Source of the DNA: Anaerolineae bacterium
GTDB taxonomy: Bacteria > Chloroflexota > Anaerolineae > Aggregatilineales > Phototrophicaceae
Direction of reading: 5' to 3'
Assembly: GCA_022822305.1 (NCBI GenBank)
Contig: JAJEBY010000016.1
Coordinates: forward strand, 1,054,001 to 1,118,000
Length of the DNA stretch: 64,000 bases
The stretch's first letter is position 1, and each line of letters opens with the position of its first letter. Both the position numbers and the translations under genes were made by a program. Below, in pieces: positions 8,989 to 17,450 of this stretch. The notes below the pieces were generated by a model. It saw nothing but the letters and a program-made list of their open reading frames with translations, was not told the origin of the DNA and made no database searches.

Positions 8989-9612
8989 GTGGGTTACCCT
9001 CAACGCAGCGGACCCCCGTCATGGTTTATCTTTCTGATAGGCATTGCCGTCGTTTTCGGCGTCTATTATCTCTGGCTGGGGCTGCGCAACTTCATGGCGA
9101 CTGGCGCCACCGTCATCGAGTCAACGCGCCAAGCCATCGTGGAATATACCGCTACCGCGGAACGCATCGTCGAGTTGGAGATTCTTGCCCCCACGGCTTT
9201 GCCCACCTTTACGCCCGTCCCATCGTGCGAAGACTTTGTGGTGACCGTGCAGACGGCCATCATTCGCTCCCAGCCGTCGACAAACAGCCGGATTGTCGGC
9301 GCCGTAGACGAGGGCGAAACCGTCTGCGTCATCGCCAGGGAAGCGAACTCGGAATGGTACGTCCTGGACGATAATCCGCTCACGCGCAGGCTGGAGCCAG
9401 TCTTCATGCACGAAGACATCATCCGCGCGCTACACCCGACCCCTACGCCGACGCGCACCTTCACGCCCTCTCCCACCACAAGTCCAAGCCCGACATTCAC
9501 CAAATCGCCCACGCCGACGCCGCTGCCCTCGCGACGACCGAGTACGCAAGAAGCGCCGTCTATCACGCCTCGACCCACAATCACGCCCACACGCGCCAGC
9601 GTTCGGCTATAG
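8989..9612 (+). CDS. Single-pass membrane protein with extracytoplasmic SH3-like domain and Thr/Pro-rich tail
   Basis: About 207 residues. One membrane segment (F-I-F-L-I-G-I-A-V-V-F-G-V-Y-Y-L-W-L) is followed by a short helical linker, then a bacterial SH3-type domain (V-T-V-Q-T-A-I-I-R-S-Q-P-S, then V-D-E-G-E-T-V-C-V-I-A and E-W-Y-V-L-D), then about 60 residues rich in T-P-T-P-S repeats. Such tails are frequent in cell-envelope proteins of Chloroflexota and Actinobacteria. I chose GTG 8989 because GAGG lies 5 bases upstream; GTG 8971 is an alternative. The open frame back to 8791 reads as non-coding. Function unknown; cell-wall binding is a guess. Confidence 0.7.
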   Translation: MGYPQRSGPPSWFIFLIGIAVVFGVYYLWLGLRNFMATGATVIESTRQAIVEYTATAERIVELEILAPTALPTFTPVPSCEDFVVTVQTAIIRSQPSTNSRIVGAVDEGETVCVIAREANSEWYVLDDNPLTRRLEPVFMHEDIIRALHPTPTPTRTFTPSPTTSPSPTFTKSPTPTPLPSRRPSTQEAPSITPRPTITPTRASVRL

Positions 9613-9698
9613 CTTGCGACCATATGTGCTTGCGCAATACAGAAATTTGTCTACCCTTGTTTTGAACCGAGCATTGGTAACAACGAAAGGTAGGCCGC

Positions 9699-10943
9699 TT
9701 GGCTGCTATTGTCGAAGTCATTGGCGGGATGGTATTTCTTTACGTTCTGTTGAGCATTCTGGTCACAGAAATCAACTCCTTGATTTCTCGCGCGACCCGT
9801 CTTCGCGCGCGCAACCTGCGCCATACGCTGAACAACGTCATCGACGATCCGGTTTTGCAGGCCAAGGTATACACACATCCGCTCATACAGCTGGTCAAGG
9901 CGGATCCGCTGACGGCCACACAACGCATCTCCCGTGATGAGGCGGCCAAAATTGCCGACGGACCGATTAACGCCGTCGATTGGATCGAGCCGGAAACCTT
10001 TGTTGATGTGGTATTGAGCACGGTCAAAGCTGATTCCGACCAGCGCGTGTTTGGCGCTCTGCTCAATATTATCGATGGCATGCCGGCTGGACCTGAACGG
10101 CGAGGCCTGCGCCTGATGGTCAACCGTGTGATCACAACTGGCGACGGGCTGGCGGAATTGCGGCAATCACTGCGTTATGTTCGAGATCGACGCTATCGCT
10201 ATGCCATCGCCGATGCGCTCAACCAGATTGATGAAGAGATCAGCCAGGTTGGATTGCAGCCGACGGACAACATCGCCATGATGGCCAGCATGGGACAGGT
10301 GGAAAGCCCCTATCTCCGCAATACGCTGTCCGCAGTCGTCGCCAGCGCGGCCTCGGTTGAGGATACACGAGCCAACCTCGAAACCTGGTTCAATCGCGCC
10401 ATGAGCCGCGCCAGCGCCAACTACGCCTCAAAAATGAAGAACCTGTCTCTTGCGGTGGCGCTCGTAATTGCGCTGGCAGTCAACATCGACACCTTGCATA
10501 TCGCCCGCGCCTTGTGGGAAGATCCGGCGCGGCGCGCCCAAATCAGTTCCGAAGCCAATTACACCGTGCAGAGCGGACAGCTGGCGCAAGACGTCAACGC
10601 CGTCGAGCAAGACGATGATGTGTTTCGAGCCAACCAGGCGCAATCCGAGAGCGGCGTCGAAGATGTCATCGGGACCGGCGCCGAGCTGGCGAACCGATTG
10701 CAAGACCTGCAGGACCTGAGCCTGCCTATCGGATGGTCGTTTGATGATGTCAGCGACATTCCTGCGGATCACAATATTAGATTCAACCCCAACAATCTTT
10801 GGAATTACTTCCCAGACAATAATCCCGATGGCTGGGGCGCGCTGCTCTTGGGCAAGATCTTGGGCATCGCAGCCACCGTTATCGCCGCGGCGCAAGGCGC
10901 GCCATTTTGGTTTGGCATCGCCAACAAGATTATCTCGCGCTAA
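9699..10943 (+). CDS. Conserved membrane protein of unknown function
   Basis: 414 residues from a TTG start with GAAAGG about 8 bases upstream. An N-terminal membrane segment (V-F-L-Y-V-L-L-S-I-L-V-T-E-I-N) is followed by a long soluble helical region up to residue about 240, then a membrane segment (L-S-L-A-V-A-L-V-I-A-L-A-V-N-I-D), another soluble stretch, and a last segment near residue 385-410. The pattern L-x-S-I-L-V-T-E-I-N at the very N-terminus followed by R-A-x-x-L-R is seen in a widespread family of uncharacterised bacterial membrane proteins. No catalytic motif was recognised. It lies 86 bases after the SH3-like gene. Confidence 0.7.
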   Translation: MAAIVEVIGGMVFLYVLLSILVTEINSLISRATRLRARNLRHTLNNVIDDPVLQAKVYTHPLIQLVKADPLTATQRISRDEAAKIADGPINAVDWIEPETFVDVVLSTVKADSDQRVFGALLNIIDGMPAGPERRGLRLMVNRVITTGDGLAELRQSLRYVRDRRYRYAIADALNQIDEEISQVGLQPTDNIAMMASMGQVESPYLRNTLSAVVASAASVEDTRANLETWFNRAMSRASANYASKMKNLSLAVALVIALAVNIDTLHIARALWEDPARRAQISSEANYTVQSGQLAQDVNAVEQDDDVFRANQAQSESGVEDVIGTGAELANRLQDLQDLSLPIGWSFDDVSDIPADHNIRFNPNNLWNYFPDNNPDGWGALLLGKILGIAATVIAAAQGAPFWFGIANKIISR

Positions 10944-11313
10944 AGGGCGGAAATCGTTCCTACGGCATTCAAGAGCTAGCAACGGCGCAGGCCTTGTGCG
11001 CCGCGACATATGCATCCAGCGAAGATCAAGCCTGGCACAATACTCGCCCTTACATTTTGATGATTCTCTTTTTTGATAAACCTCCTTGCTCATGCAAGGA
11101 GCAAATCTGTTGTGTAATGTGAGCGCGGCCGACCTTTTCGCTGCCGCCGAGCGGCTGTTCAAATCAGACATTAAGCCTACTGTTGTTTTTGTTCAAATCT
11201 GTCGGTTGACATTGGAGCCATATTTCGTTCAAAATAGAGCAAGCTGAGGTGCTCTTTTACAGTCGAATAGACATACTGATCTTATTCACCTACCCACAAG
11301 TAGAGGTCTCGTC
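10944..11313 (+). other. Intergenic region upstream of the sigma factor gene
   Basis: 370 bases without a convincing gene. It holds a perfect 8-bp inverted repeat (11082-11101, loop TCAT) preceded by a run of T, and a promoter-like pair just upstream of the sigma factor gene (listed separately). The hairpin has no T run after it on either strand, so it is a doubtful terminator. Nothing else was recognised. Confidence 0.5.
11206..11235 (+). promoter_or_regulatory. Candidate sigma-70 promoter for rpoD
   Basis: A perfect -35 TTGACA (11206-11211) is followed after 18 bases by CAAAAT (11230-11235). Transcription would begin near 11242, giving a leader of about 70 bases before the GTG at 11314. 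AGAGG lies 7 bases before that GTG. The surrounding 100 bases are clearly more AT-rich than the genes. Confidence 0.55.
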
Positions 11314-12483
11314 GTGATACAAGTATTGGTAGAGCTTGCTGACAAACGTGGTTATTTGACTTATGAGCAGATAATAGGGGCACTGGATGATGACGGAGAA
11401 GATCGCGCTGCCCTGCGAACATTGCTTTTTGAACTGGATGAATTAGGCATAGAATTACGAAAAGACAGCGATAGCCTGCAATCGCAACAGGTATCGGAAA
11501 TCGTCGAGCAAGAATACGAACTCCGCGACCTTCCCCGGCCGGTCCAGGTTGCCGACATAAGCGCCATATCCGCCGACGACCCCGTCGGTTTGTATTTTCG
11601 ACAGATGGCGCAAGAACCTTTGTTGACAGCTGCTGATGAAATTGATTTGGCCAAGCGCATTGAACGCGGCCTTAAGGCGCGGCGACGTCTGGAACAGCCG
11701 GACCTGGTTGAAAAGAGCGAGCGATGGCGCAGGCACCTGCGCCGTCTTGTCGTCGACGGACAAAATGCCCGTGAACATCTGGGCCGCGCCAATACCCGCT
11801 TGGTTGTCAGCATAGCGAAGCGCTATATGGGTCAAGGATTGCCATTCCCGGATCTAATTCAGGAAGGCAACGTCGGCCTAATGCGAGCCGTGGACAAATA
11901 TGATTACACGCGCGGCAATCGCTTCAGCACCTACGCCACCTGGTGGATTCGACAAGCCATCACCCGCGCGCTTGCTCAAAAGACCCGCACCATTCGTATA
12001 CCGCTGCACATGACCGAAAGAATTCGGCAGATGTATCGCGCCGCTCAAGACCTCGAGCAGACCTTGGGCCGGCGTCCGACCGCCGAAGAAATCGCTTCCG
12101 CCATGGAGGTTGCGGCCGACGCGGTGCGCGCCATGCTGGATGCCAGCCAACACGCTATCGCGCTTGAGCGTCCGGTAGGCGACGACGGCGACAGTGAATT
12201 CGGCGATTTCATCGAAGATCAAGAGACGATCAGCCCGGCTGACTCCGCCATGCAGAATCTGCTGGGAGAAACTATTGAAGAGGTGCTGGCCGAGCTCACG
12301 CCGCGTCAAAGCCATATCTTGCGTTTGCGATTTGGCCTGGGCGGAGGCGAACCGCATACCCTGGAAGAAATCGCCGACAAGTTTGGGTTGAGTCGGGAAC
12401 GCATTCGCCAGTTGGAAAAGGAAGCCTTGCGTCGCCTGCGCCATCCACAGCTGGCACACAATTTGCGCGACTATCTGGCATAG
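11314..12483 (+). CDS. rpoD: RNA polymerase primary sigma factor (sigma-70, RpoD/SigA)
   Basis: 389 residues. N-terminal residues 1-55 resemble sigma region 1.1 (L-T-Y-E-Q-I-I-G-A-L). Region 1.2 starts at D-D-P-V-G-L-Y-F-R-Q-M. Region 2 has the diagnostic D-L-I-Q-E-G-N-V-G-L-M-R-A-V-D-K-Y and F-S-T-Y-A-T-W-W-I-R-Q-A-I-T-R-A. Region 3 has I-R-I-P-L-H-M-T-E. Region 4 ends with T-L-E-E-I-A and S-R-E-R-I-R-Q-L-E-K-E-A-L-R-R-L-R. It directs core polymerase to -35/-10 promoters. GTG start with AGAGG 7 bases upstream. Region 1.1 supports a primary sigma factor; a group 2 paralogue cannot be excluded without the rest of the genome. Confidence 0.93.
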   Translation: MIQVLVELADKRGYLTYEQIIGALDDDGEDRAALRTLLFELDELGIELRKDSDSLQSQQVSEIVEQEYELRDLPRPVQVADISAISADDPVGLYFRQMAQEPLLTAADEIDLAKRIERGLKARRRLEQPDLVEKSERWRRHLRRLVVDGQNAREHLGRANTRLVVSIAKRYMGQGLPFPDLIQEGNVGLMRAVDKYDYTRGNRFSTYATWWIRQAITRALAQKTRTIRIPLHMTERIRQMYRAAQDLEQTLGRRPTAEEIASAMEVAADAVRAMLDASQHAIALERPVGDDGDSEFGDFIEDQETISPADSAMQNLLGETIEEVLAELTPRQSHILRLRFGLGGGEPHTLEEIADKFGLSRERIRQLEKEALRRLRHPQLAHNLRDYLA

Positions 12484-12567
12484 ACAACGCTCCGCTGCGC
12501 CCTATCATAGGCTGACGATGCTCCGCATAAGAGACGTCAGCTATTCCATTTGTGAGGTGACCGCCAG

Positions 12568-13764
12568 ATGACTGCGGATTTCCGCTCCTTGCTCAGTCAA
12601 CGCACGCGAAACATGCGCGGCAACGCCATCCGCGAGATTTTTAAGGTCGTATCTCAGCCGGGCATGATCTCTTTGGCTGGAGGAATCCCGGCGCCCCAGA
12701 GCTTCCCAATCGAGGACCTGTATCACATCAACGAAGCCGTGCTCGATCGTTACGGCGCAGCGGCCCTGCAATATGACTACACGGAAGGATTCCTGCCCTT
12801 TCGTGAAAGCCTCGCCGATTATCTCACGGCAAAAAACATCCAAGCAAGCGCCGACGAAATCATCGTGTTCAACGGTTCGCAAAGCGCGCTTGATCTCTTG
12901 GGCAAGATCTTGATAACTCCGGGGGATGCAGTCGCATTGGAGTCTCCCAGCTATCTGGGCGCCATCACCGCCTTCAACGCCTATGAACCGAAATATGTGA
13001 GCATCGAAACCGATGACGATGGCATTGTCCCGGATGCATTGGCGGAAACGCTCGAGCGTCAATCGGTCAAATTTATCTACCTGGTCGCCACGTTTCAGAA
13101 TCCGACCGGCCGTACGCTCAGCGTGGAACGCCGCGAGCAGGTCGCCGAGATCGTTAAACGGTACGATGCCTTGGTCATCGAAGACGACCCCTACAGCGAT
13201 TTGCGCTATCGCGGCGAAGCTGTGCCGCCTTTCTACACTTTTGCGCCCGAGAATACCATCTACGTCAGCACGGTCTCCAAGGTGTTTGCGCCGGGATTGC
13301 GTCTGGGCTTCTGCGTTGGGCCAGCCTTGATTCGGCAATGGCTGCGGATCGCCAAGCAAGCGGCCGATCTGCATTCGAATACCTACGCGCAAGCGCAAGC
13401 GACGGTATACATCAGCGGCGGATATCTGGATCGGCAGCTGCCCAAGATCATCGACCTGTATCGTCCGCGTCAAGAAGCCATGCTGGAAGCGCTCGACCGA
13501 AGTTTTCCGGATTCGTATCGCTGGATCAAACCCGAAGGCGGCATGTTCATCTGGGTTGAAGGACCTGATGGCATTGATGCCGAGGAACTCTATTGGCGGG
13601 CGGTTGAGCGCAAAGTTGCTTTCGTGCCCGGGAAGTACTTCTTTCTGGACGAAGACGACGGACTGGCGACGATGCGACTGAATTTCACGATGTCGGACGA
13701 AGCCACTATCCAGCGCGCAATTGACATTCTTGGCGATGTCTTACGAGGTTCCAGCGCTGACTGA
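12568..13764 (+). CDS. PLP-dependent aminotransferase, class I/II (2-aminoadipate/aromatic type)
   Basis: 398 residues, fold-type I. Visible motifs: I-S-L-A-G-G-I-P-A-P near the N-terminus, Y-L-V-A-T-F-Q-N-P-T-G-R (the N-P-x-G loop), V-I-E-D-D-P-Y-S-D-L-R-Y-R-G (PLP-binding Asp), S-T-V-S-K238-V-F-A-P-G-L-R-L-G-F (Schiff-base Lys) and the C-terminal M-R-L-N-F-T. This arrangement, with the N-terminal G-G-x-P, is that of the LysN/MocR-type subfamily, which transaminates 2-aminoadipate, aromatic or branched-chain amino acids with 2-oxoglutarate. ATG start with GAGGTGA upstream. The exact substrate is uncertain. Confidence 0.9.
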   Translation: MTADFRSLLSQRTRNMRGNAIREIFKVVSQPGMISLAGGIPAPQSFPIEDLYHINEAVLDRYGAAALQYDYTEGFLPFRESLADYLTAKNIQASADEIIVFNGSQSALDLLGKILITPGDAVALESPSYLGAITAFNAYEPKYVSIETDDDGIVPDALAETLERQSVKFIYLVATFQNPTGRTLSVERREQVAEIVKRYDALVIEDDPYSDLRYRGEAVPPFYTFAPENTIYVSTVSKVFAPGLRLGFCVGPALIRQWLRIAKQAADLHSNTYAQAQATVYISGGYLDRQLPKIIDLYRPRQEAMLEALDRSFPDSYRWIKPEGGMFIWVEGPDGIDAEELYWRAVERKVAFVPGKYFFLDEDDGLATMRLNFTMSDEATIQRAIDILGDVLRGSSAD

Positions 13765-13802
13765 CCACTGCGCTTTTGCATCGTTCGCGCTAAACTAGCT
13801 TG

Positions 13803-15047
13803 ATGTTGTCCTCACTGGCGCGCCGCTACAATCAACGCAATTCGGAGACAGGATTGAGCTCCCTGATCCTGTCATTCTATTTTCCCGCCCTCATGATCAC
13901 ATTGGGCAACGGCTTGCTGGTGCCGATCTTGCCCTTGTTCGCTACTGATTTCCAAATCAGTTACGGACTGATCGGCCTGGTTTTGGCCGGCGAGGGCATC
14001 GGCACCTTGATCGCCGATGTGCCTACCGGCATGCTTCAACGGCGCATTGGCAACAAGCAGGTCATGATGATGGGCATGGCCATCACCGCCCTTTCCGTGA
14101 CGCTGCTTGTCTTCGCCCATACCATTTGGATTGTCATTTTGCTGCGCCTGCTGGCTGGATGCGGCCGCGCGATGTATCACGTATCCGCGCATGTGTATGT
14201 CACGAACTCGGTACAGCTAAGCCAGCGCGGCAAGGCTATCTCGATGTTTGGCGGCACGCATCGCCTCGGTGGTTTCATCGGACCGGCCGCCGGTGGAATT
14301 ATCGCGGGGCTGGCCGGCTTTGGCGCCGGATTCATCTGCTGCGGTCTGGTCAGCCTGGGGGGGTTGATTGGCGTAGCCCTGTTCACGCGTAACGACAGAG
14401 GCGAGACCAGCGACGAGAAAGCTCAGCAGCATCACAAATTGCAAGTGATGTCGATCTTGCAGGAGAACTATCGCGTTCTGGCTTCGGCGGGCACGGCGCA
14501 AGTCCTGGCGCAGACGATCCGGGCCGGTCGAATCGTCATCATCCCTCTGTTTGCCGCTGATGTCTTGGGCTTGGGTATCGAACAGATTGGCCTGATAGTC
14601 AGCCTGTCAGTCGCCGTCGACTTCAGTCTCTTTGTCGTTGCCGGCTGGATAATGGATCGATTGGGTCGCAAGTTCGCCATCGTGCCTTGCTTCGCCATTC
14701 AAGCGCTGGGCATGGCGCTGATCCCATTCACAACATCGTTTGGCAGCTTGTTATTCGCGGCCATGCTGATCGGCATCGGCAATGGCTTGGGCGCCGGAAC
14801 GATGATGACCCTGGGCTCCGATCTGTCGCCGGCGCAATCAAGGGGCGAATTCCTCGGCGTCTGGCGTTTGATCGGCGACCTCGGCCACACCGGCGCGCCA
14901 CTCGTCGTCGGCGCCATTGCCGACCTGCTGGTGCTCAGTTCGGCAGTTTGGGTCATCGCCGGTTCCGGCCTGGCCGCAGCCAGCATATTCTTGTTCTTCG
15001 TTCCGGAAACACTGAAACGCAAGCGTCCGATCGTAGCGCCATCATAA
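13803..15047 (+). CDS. Major facilitator superfamily transporter
   Basis: About 414 residues with twelve predicted membrane segments. The loop after segment 2 reads G-M-L-Q-R-R-I-G-N-K, a variant of the MFS motif A (G-x-L-x-D-R-x-G-R-K), and the matching loop of the second half reads W-I-M-D-R-L-G-R-K. Segment 4 has L-L-A-G-C-G-R-A-M, in place of the R-x-x-x-G motif B. A drug or sugar efflux role is typical, but the substrate is not readable. The ATG at 13803 has no good ribosome site; a TTG at 13854 preceded by GGAG 6 bases upstream is a serious alternative and still leaves all membrane segments. 38 bases after the aminotransferase. Confidence 0.85.
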   Translation: MLSSLARRYNQRNSETGLSSLILSFYFPALMITLGNGLLVPILPLFATDFQISYGLIGLVLAGEGIGTLIADVPTGMLQRRIGNKQVMMMGMAITALSVTLLVFAHTIWIVILLRLLAGCGRAMYHVSAHVYVTNSVQLSQRGKAISMFGGTHRLGGFIGPAAGGIIAGLAGFGAGFICCGLVSLGGLIGVALFTRNDRGETSDEKAQQHHKLQVMSILQENYRVLASAGTAQVLAQTIRAGRIVIIPLFAADVLGLGIEQIGLIVSLSVAVDFSLFVVAGWIMDRLGRKFAIVPCFAIQALGMALIPFTTSFGSLLFAAMLIGIGNGLGAGTMMTLGSDLSPAQSRGEFLGVWRLIGDLGHTGAPLVVGAIADLLVLSSAVWVIAGSGLAAASIFLFFVPETLKRKRPIVAPS

Positions 15048-15109
15048 GCCGCGCATCCCCGTTTACGCCCTTGACGGCCATCAGCCAAGCCAGGCCGGGA
15101 CACAGATTC

Positions 15110-16090
15110 ATGCTGAAGAAGCTCAACTATCTGAACGTCAGTTGGCCGCTGGATTTCACAGCGCTATTCCCCGTCGCGCGCCCGATCATCGTCGAGATCG
15201 GCTTCGGCAACGGCAATTACCTGATTCATCTGGCGCAGACGCGACCGGACTGCAACATTCTCGGATTCGAAGTATCCAGTCAATCGATGACCAAAGCCGA
15301 AAACAAGATCGACAGGCTGAAACTGACAAACGTCCGGCCAATCCATTCCAGCGCCGAAACCGCCCTGGCCCACCTGCTGGAACCAGAGACCGTGACCGAG
15401 TTTCACATCAACTTTCCCGATCCCTGGTTCAAGAAGCGACATCATCGTCGCCGCTTGATCAAACCCGACACGGTTGCGCTTATGACCAGCCGGCTGATTC
15501 GGGGCGGCATGCTCACGCTGGCCACGGATATCGTCGAGTACGCTGAATTGGCGCATGAGACGCTTTCCAATACGTCCGGGCTGAGCAACGCGCTCGAACA
15601 CCCATGGGCGCGCCAGATGCCCGGTCGCTTCTGTACCAAGTACGAAGCCAAGGCTTATCGCGAAGGTCGGCGCGCGCATTTTCTCGTCTTCCGGCGGGAC
15701 GAGACGGCGGCGCCTCACGCGCCGGTGATCAAGGAGGTCGCCATGCCCCACCTGTTTCTCCATTCGCCGCTCAACGCCGCTGAACTCGTCGAACGTTTCG
15801 AGGCGCAGCGTGTGCGCGACGGCGAGGCGCATATCGCCCTGCTGCGGGCATATGTCGATGCCCGGCGCGACGAAGCCGCCTTTGAAGTTGTCGTCGAGGA
15901 GCCAACCATCGACCAACATACAATGATTCTGCTGTCGCCGCGCGCGGAGGCGAACCAGTACATCGTCAAGATGACAAATCTGGGCAAAGCGCGGCCGACC
16001 GACGGCATGCACCGGGCCGTCGCCGCTGTCGGCGCCTGGGTGGCGGACCAGCATCCGGAGGCAGCGATTATGGAGACCAAGCTACGCTAA
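15110..16090 (+). CDS. trmB: tRNA (guanine-N7-)-methyltransferase with extra C-terminal module
   Basis: 326 residues from ATG 15110. Residues 1-205 are TrmB: I-V-E-I-G-F-G-N-G-N-Y-L (SAM-binding loop), I-L-G-F-E-V (acidic loop end), I-N-F-P-D-P-W-F-K-K-R-H-H-R-R-R-L (catalytic and tRNA-binding signature) and a C-terminal R-R-A-H-F-L-V-F-R-R. It makes m7G46 in tRNA. Residues 212-326 are an additional domain not found in the E. coli enzyme. That domain begins with its own ATG at 15743, preceded by a perfect AAGGAGG at 15731-15737, so it may also be translated alone as a 115-residue protein. Upstream in-frame sequence back to 14687 overlaps the MFS gene and is not coding. Confidence 0.9.
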   Translation: MLKKLNYLNVSWPLDFTALFPVARPIIVEIGFGNGNYLIHLAQTRPDCNILGFEVSSQSMTKAENKIDRLKLTNVRPIHSSAETALAHLLEPETVTEFHINFPDPWFKKRHHRRRLIKPDTVALMTSRLIRGGMLTLATDIVEYAELAHETLSNTSGLSNALEHPWARQMPGRFCTKYEAKAYREGRRAHFLVFRRDETAAPHAPVIKEVAMPHLFLHSPLNAAELVERFEAQRVRDGEAHIALLRAYVDARRDEAAFEVVVEEPTIDQHTMILLSPRAEANQYIVKMTNLGKARPTDGMHRAVAAVGAWVADQHPEAAIMETKLR

Positions 16091-16101
16091 CGCCTGCCCT
16101 A

Positions 16102-16110
16102 TGCTATAAT
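16102..16110 (+). promoter_or_regulatory. Candidate extended -10 promoter for the M16 peptidase pair
   Basis: TGCTATAAT matches the extended -10 consensus TGnTATAAT exactly. It lies 11 bases after the trmB stop and about 57 bases before the first M16 start. No clear -35 is seen at the expected distance, as is common for extended -10 promoters. Confidence 0.5.
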
Positions 16111-16166
16111 CTGGCGATTCTTATCGCGCAAGCGGCGAGCGTCACCGAAAGTCGCAAAAACAAGGC

Positions 16167-17450
16167 ATGAATGTGACCAACTCCACCCGCACCACCCTCC
16201 CCAACGGACTCACCGTCATCCTCAAGGAAGTCCACAGCGCGCCCATCATCAGTTGGTGGGTCGCCTATCGCGTGGGCAGCCGCAACGAGCCTACCGGCAA
16301 AACCGGCATCTCGCATTGGGTCGAGCACATGATGTTCAAAGGCACCGAGCGCTTTCCCGCCGGCCTGCTCGATCGCGAAATTGACCGCGCCGGCGGCATG
16401 TGGAATGCCTTCACCTTCATGGACTACACCATGTATTTCGAGACCGTGCCGGCCGACAAAGCGGGCATCGCCATGGCCGCCGAAGCCGACCGCATGAACA
16501 ACGCCATATTCGATCCCGGCGAGACCGAATCGGAACGCACCGTGATCATCTCCGAGCGGCAGGGCGCGGAAAACGAGCCGACGTTCTGGCTGCAGGAAGC
16601 GGTGCAAGGCGCAGCCTTTCGTGTGCATGGTTATCACCACCGCATCATCGGCGACGAAAGTGACTTGCGGAGCATGACCCGCGACGATCTCTACGCGCAC
16701 TATCGCCATCACTACTGCCCTGCCAATGCCGCCGTCGTCGCCGTCGGCGCCTTCGATACGGATGAGATGCTGGCGAAGGTCAATGAGCTCTTCGGTTCCA
16801 TTGACGCGCGGGAACGGCCCGCCCTATTCGTCAGGCACGAACCGCCCCAGCAAGGCGAGCGGCGAGTGAATGTTGAGCGACCGGGCAAAACGGCGTTCTG
16901 CGAAATATGTCATCACGCGCCGCCGGCGACCCACGAAGACTGGGTCAAACTCAAAGTGATGGACAACATCCTGAGCGGATCAAGCGGCGCATCGGATAAC
17001 AAAACCAGTCGGTTGTATCAAGCCTTGGTCAAAACCGAAATCGCGGCCAGCGTCGGCGCCTGGCTGCTGCCGACCATCGATCCTTTTCTGTACTCCATCA
17101 TGATTACCTTGCGCGAAGGCCGATCTGCCGAGGAAGCCGAAGCCACCGTATTGGCGGAGATCGCGCGGCTGCAAGCGGACGGCATCACCGAAGCTGAGTT
17201 GAATCGCGCCCGCAAACAGGCCAAGGCGGCTTTCGCATACAGCACCGAGGGCGTGACCGAGCAAGCCTACTGGCTGGCGCAATCCTTCATATTGGAAGAT
17301 GAAAGCTGGTTCGATGGATTCGTCGACCGGCTGACAGACGTTGCGCTCGACGATGTGCAGGATGTCGCCAATCGTTATCTGATTCCACAGCGCAGAGTGG
17401 TGGGCATTCTGCATCCCACCGATCCGGAAGCGGAGACGGCATCGGCATGA
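16167..17450 (+). CDS. M16 family zinc metallopeptidase, catalytic subunit
   Basis: 427 residues, one M16 N-terminal domain plus one C-terminal domain. The inverted zinc motif H50-W-V-E53-H54-M-M-F-K-G-T is intact, and E-R-T-V-I-I-S-E-R-Q-G-A-E-N-E about 80 residues later supplies the third zinc ligand Glu. The family (processing peptidase/pitrilysin-like) cleaves peptides inside a clam-shaped chamber. Its stop overlaps the start of the next M16 gene in ATGA, so the two are translationally coupled and probably form a heterodimer. GTG 16173 is a possible alternative start with AAGG better spaced. No signal peptide is seen, so a cytoplasmic location is likely. Confidence 0.92.
   Translation: MNVTNSTRTTLPNGLTVILKEVHSAPIISWWVAYRVGSRNEPTGKTGISHWVEHMMFKGTERFPAGLLDREIDRAGGMWNAFTFMDYTMYFETVPADKAGIAMAAEADRMNNAIFDPGETESERTVIISERQGAENEPTFWLQEAVQGAAFRVHGYHHRIIGDESDLRSMTRDDLYAHYRHHYCPANAAVVAVGAFDTDEMLAKVNELFGSIDARERPALFVRHEPPQQGERRVNVERPGKTAFCEICHHAPPATHEDWVKLKVMDNILSGSSGASDNKTSRLYQALVKTEIAASVGAWLLPTIDPFLYSIMITLREGRSAEEAEATVLAEIARLQADGITEAELNRARKQAKAAFAYSTEGVTEQAYWLAQSFILEDESWFDGFVDRLTDVALDDVQDVANRYLIPQRRVVGILHPTDPEAETASA

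Noticed and set aside
11082-11101. Perfect 8-bp inverted repeat as a terminator
   Set aside because: No T run follows on either strand; the T run lies before it. Kept only as part of the intergenic description.
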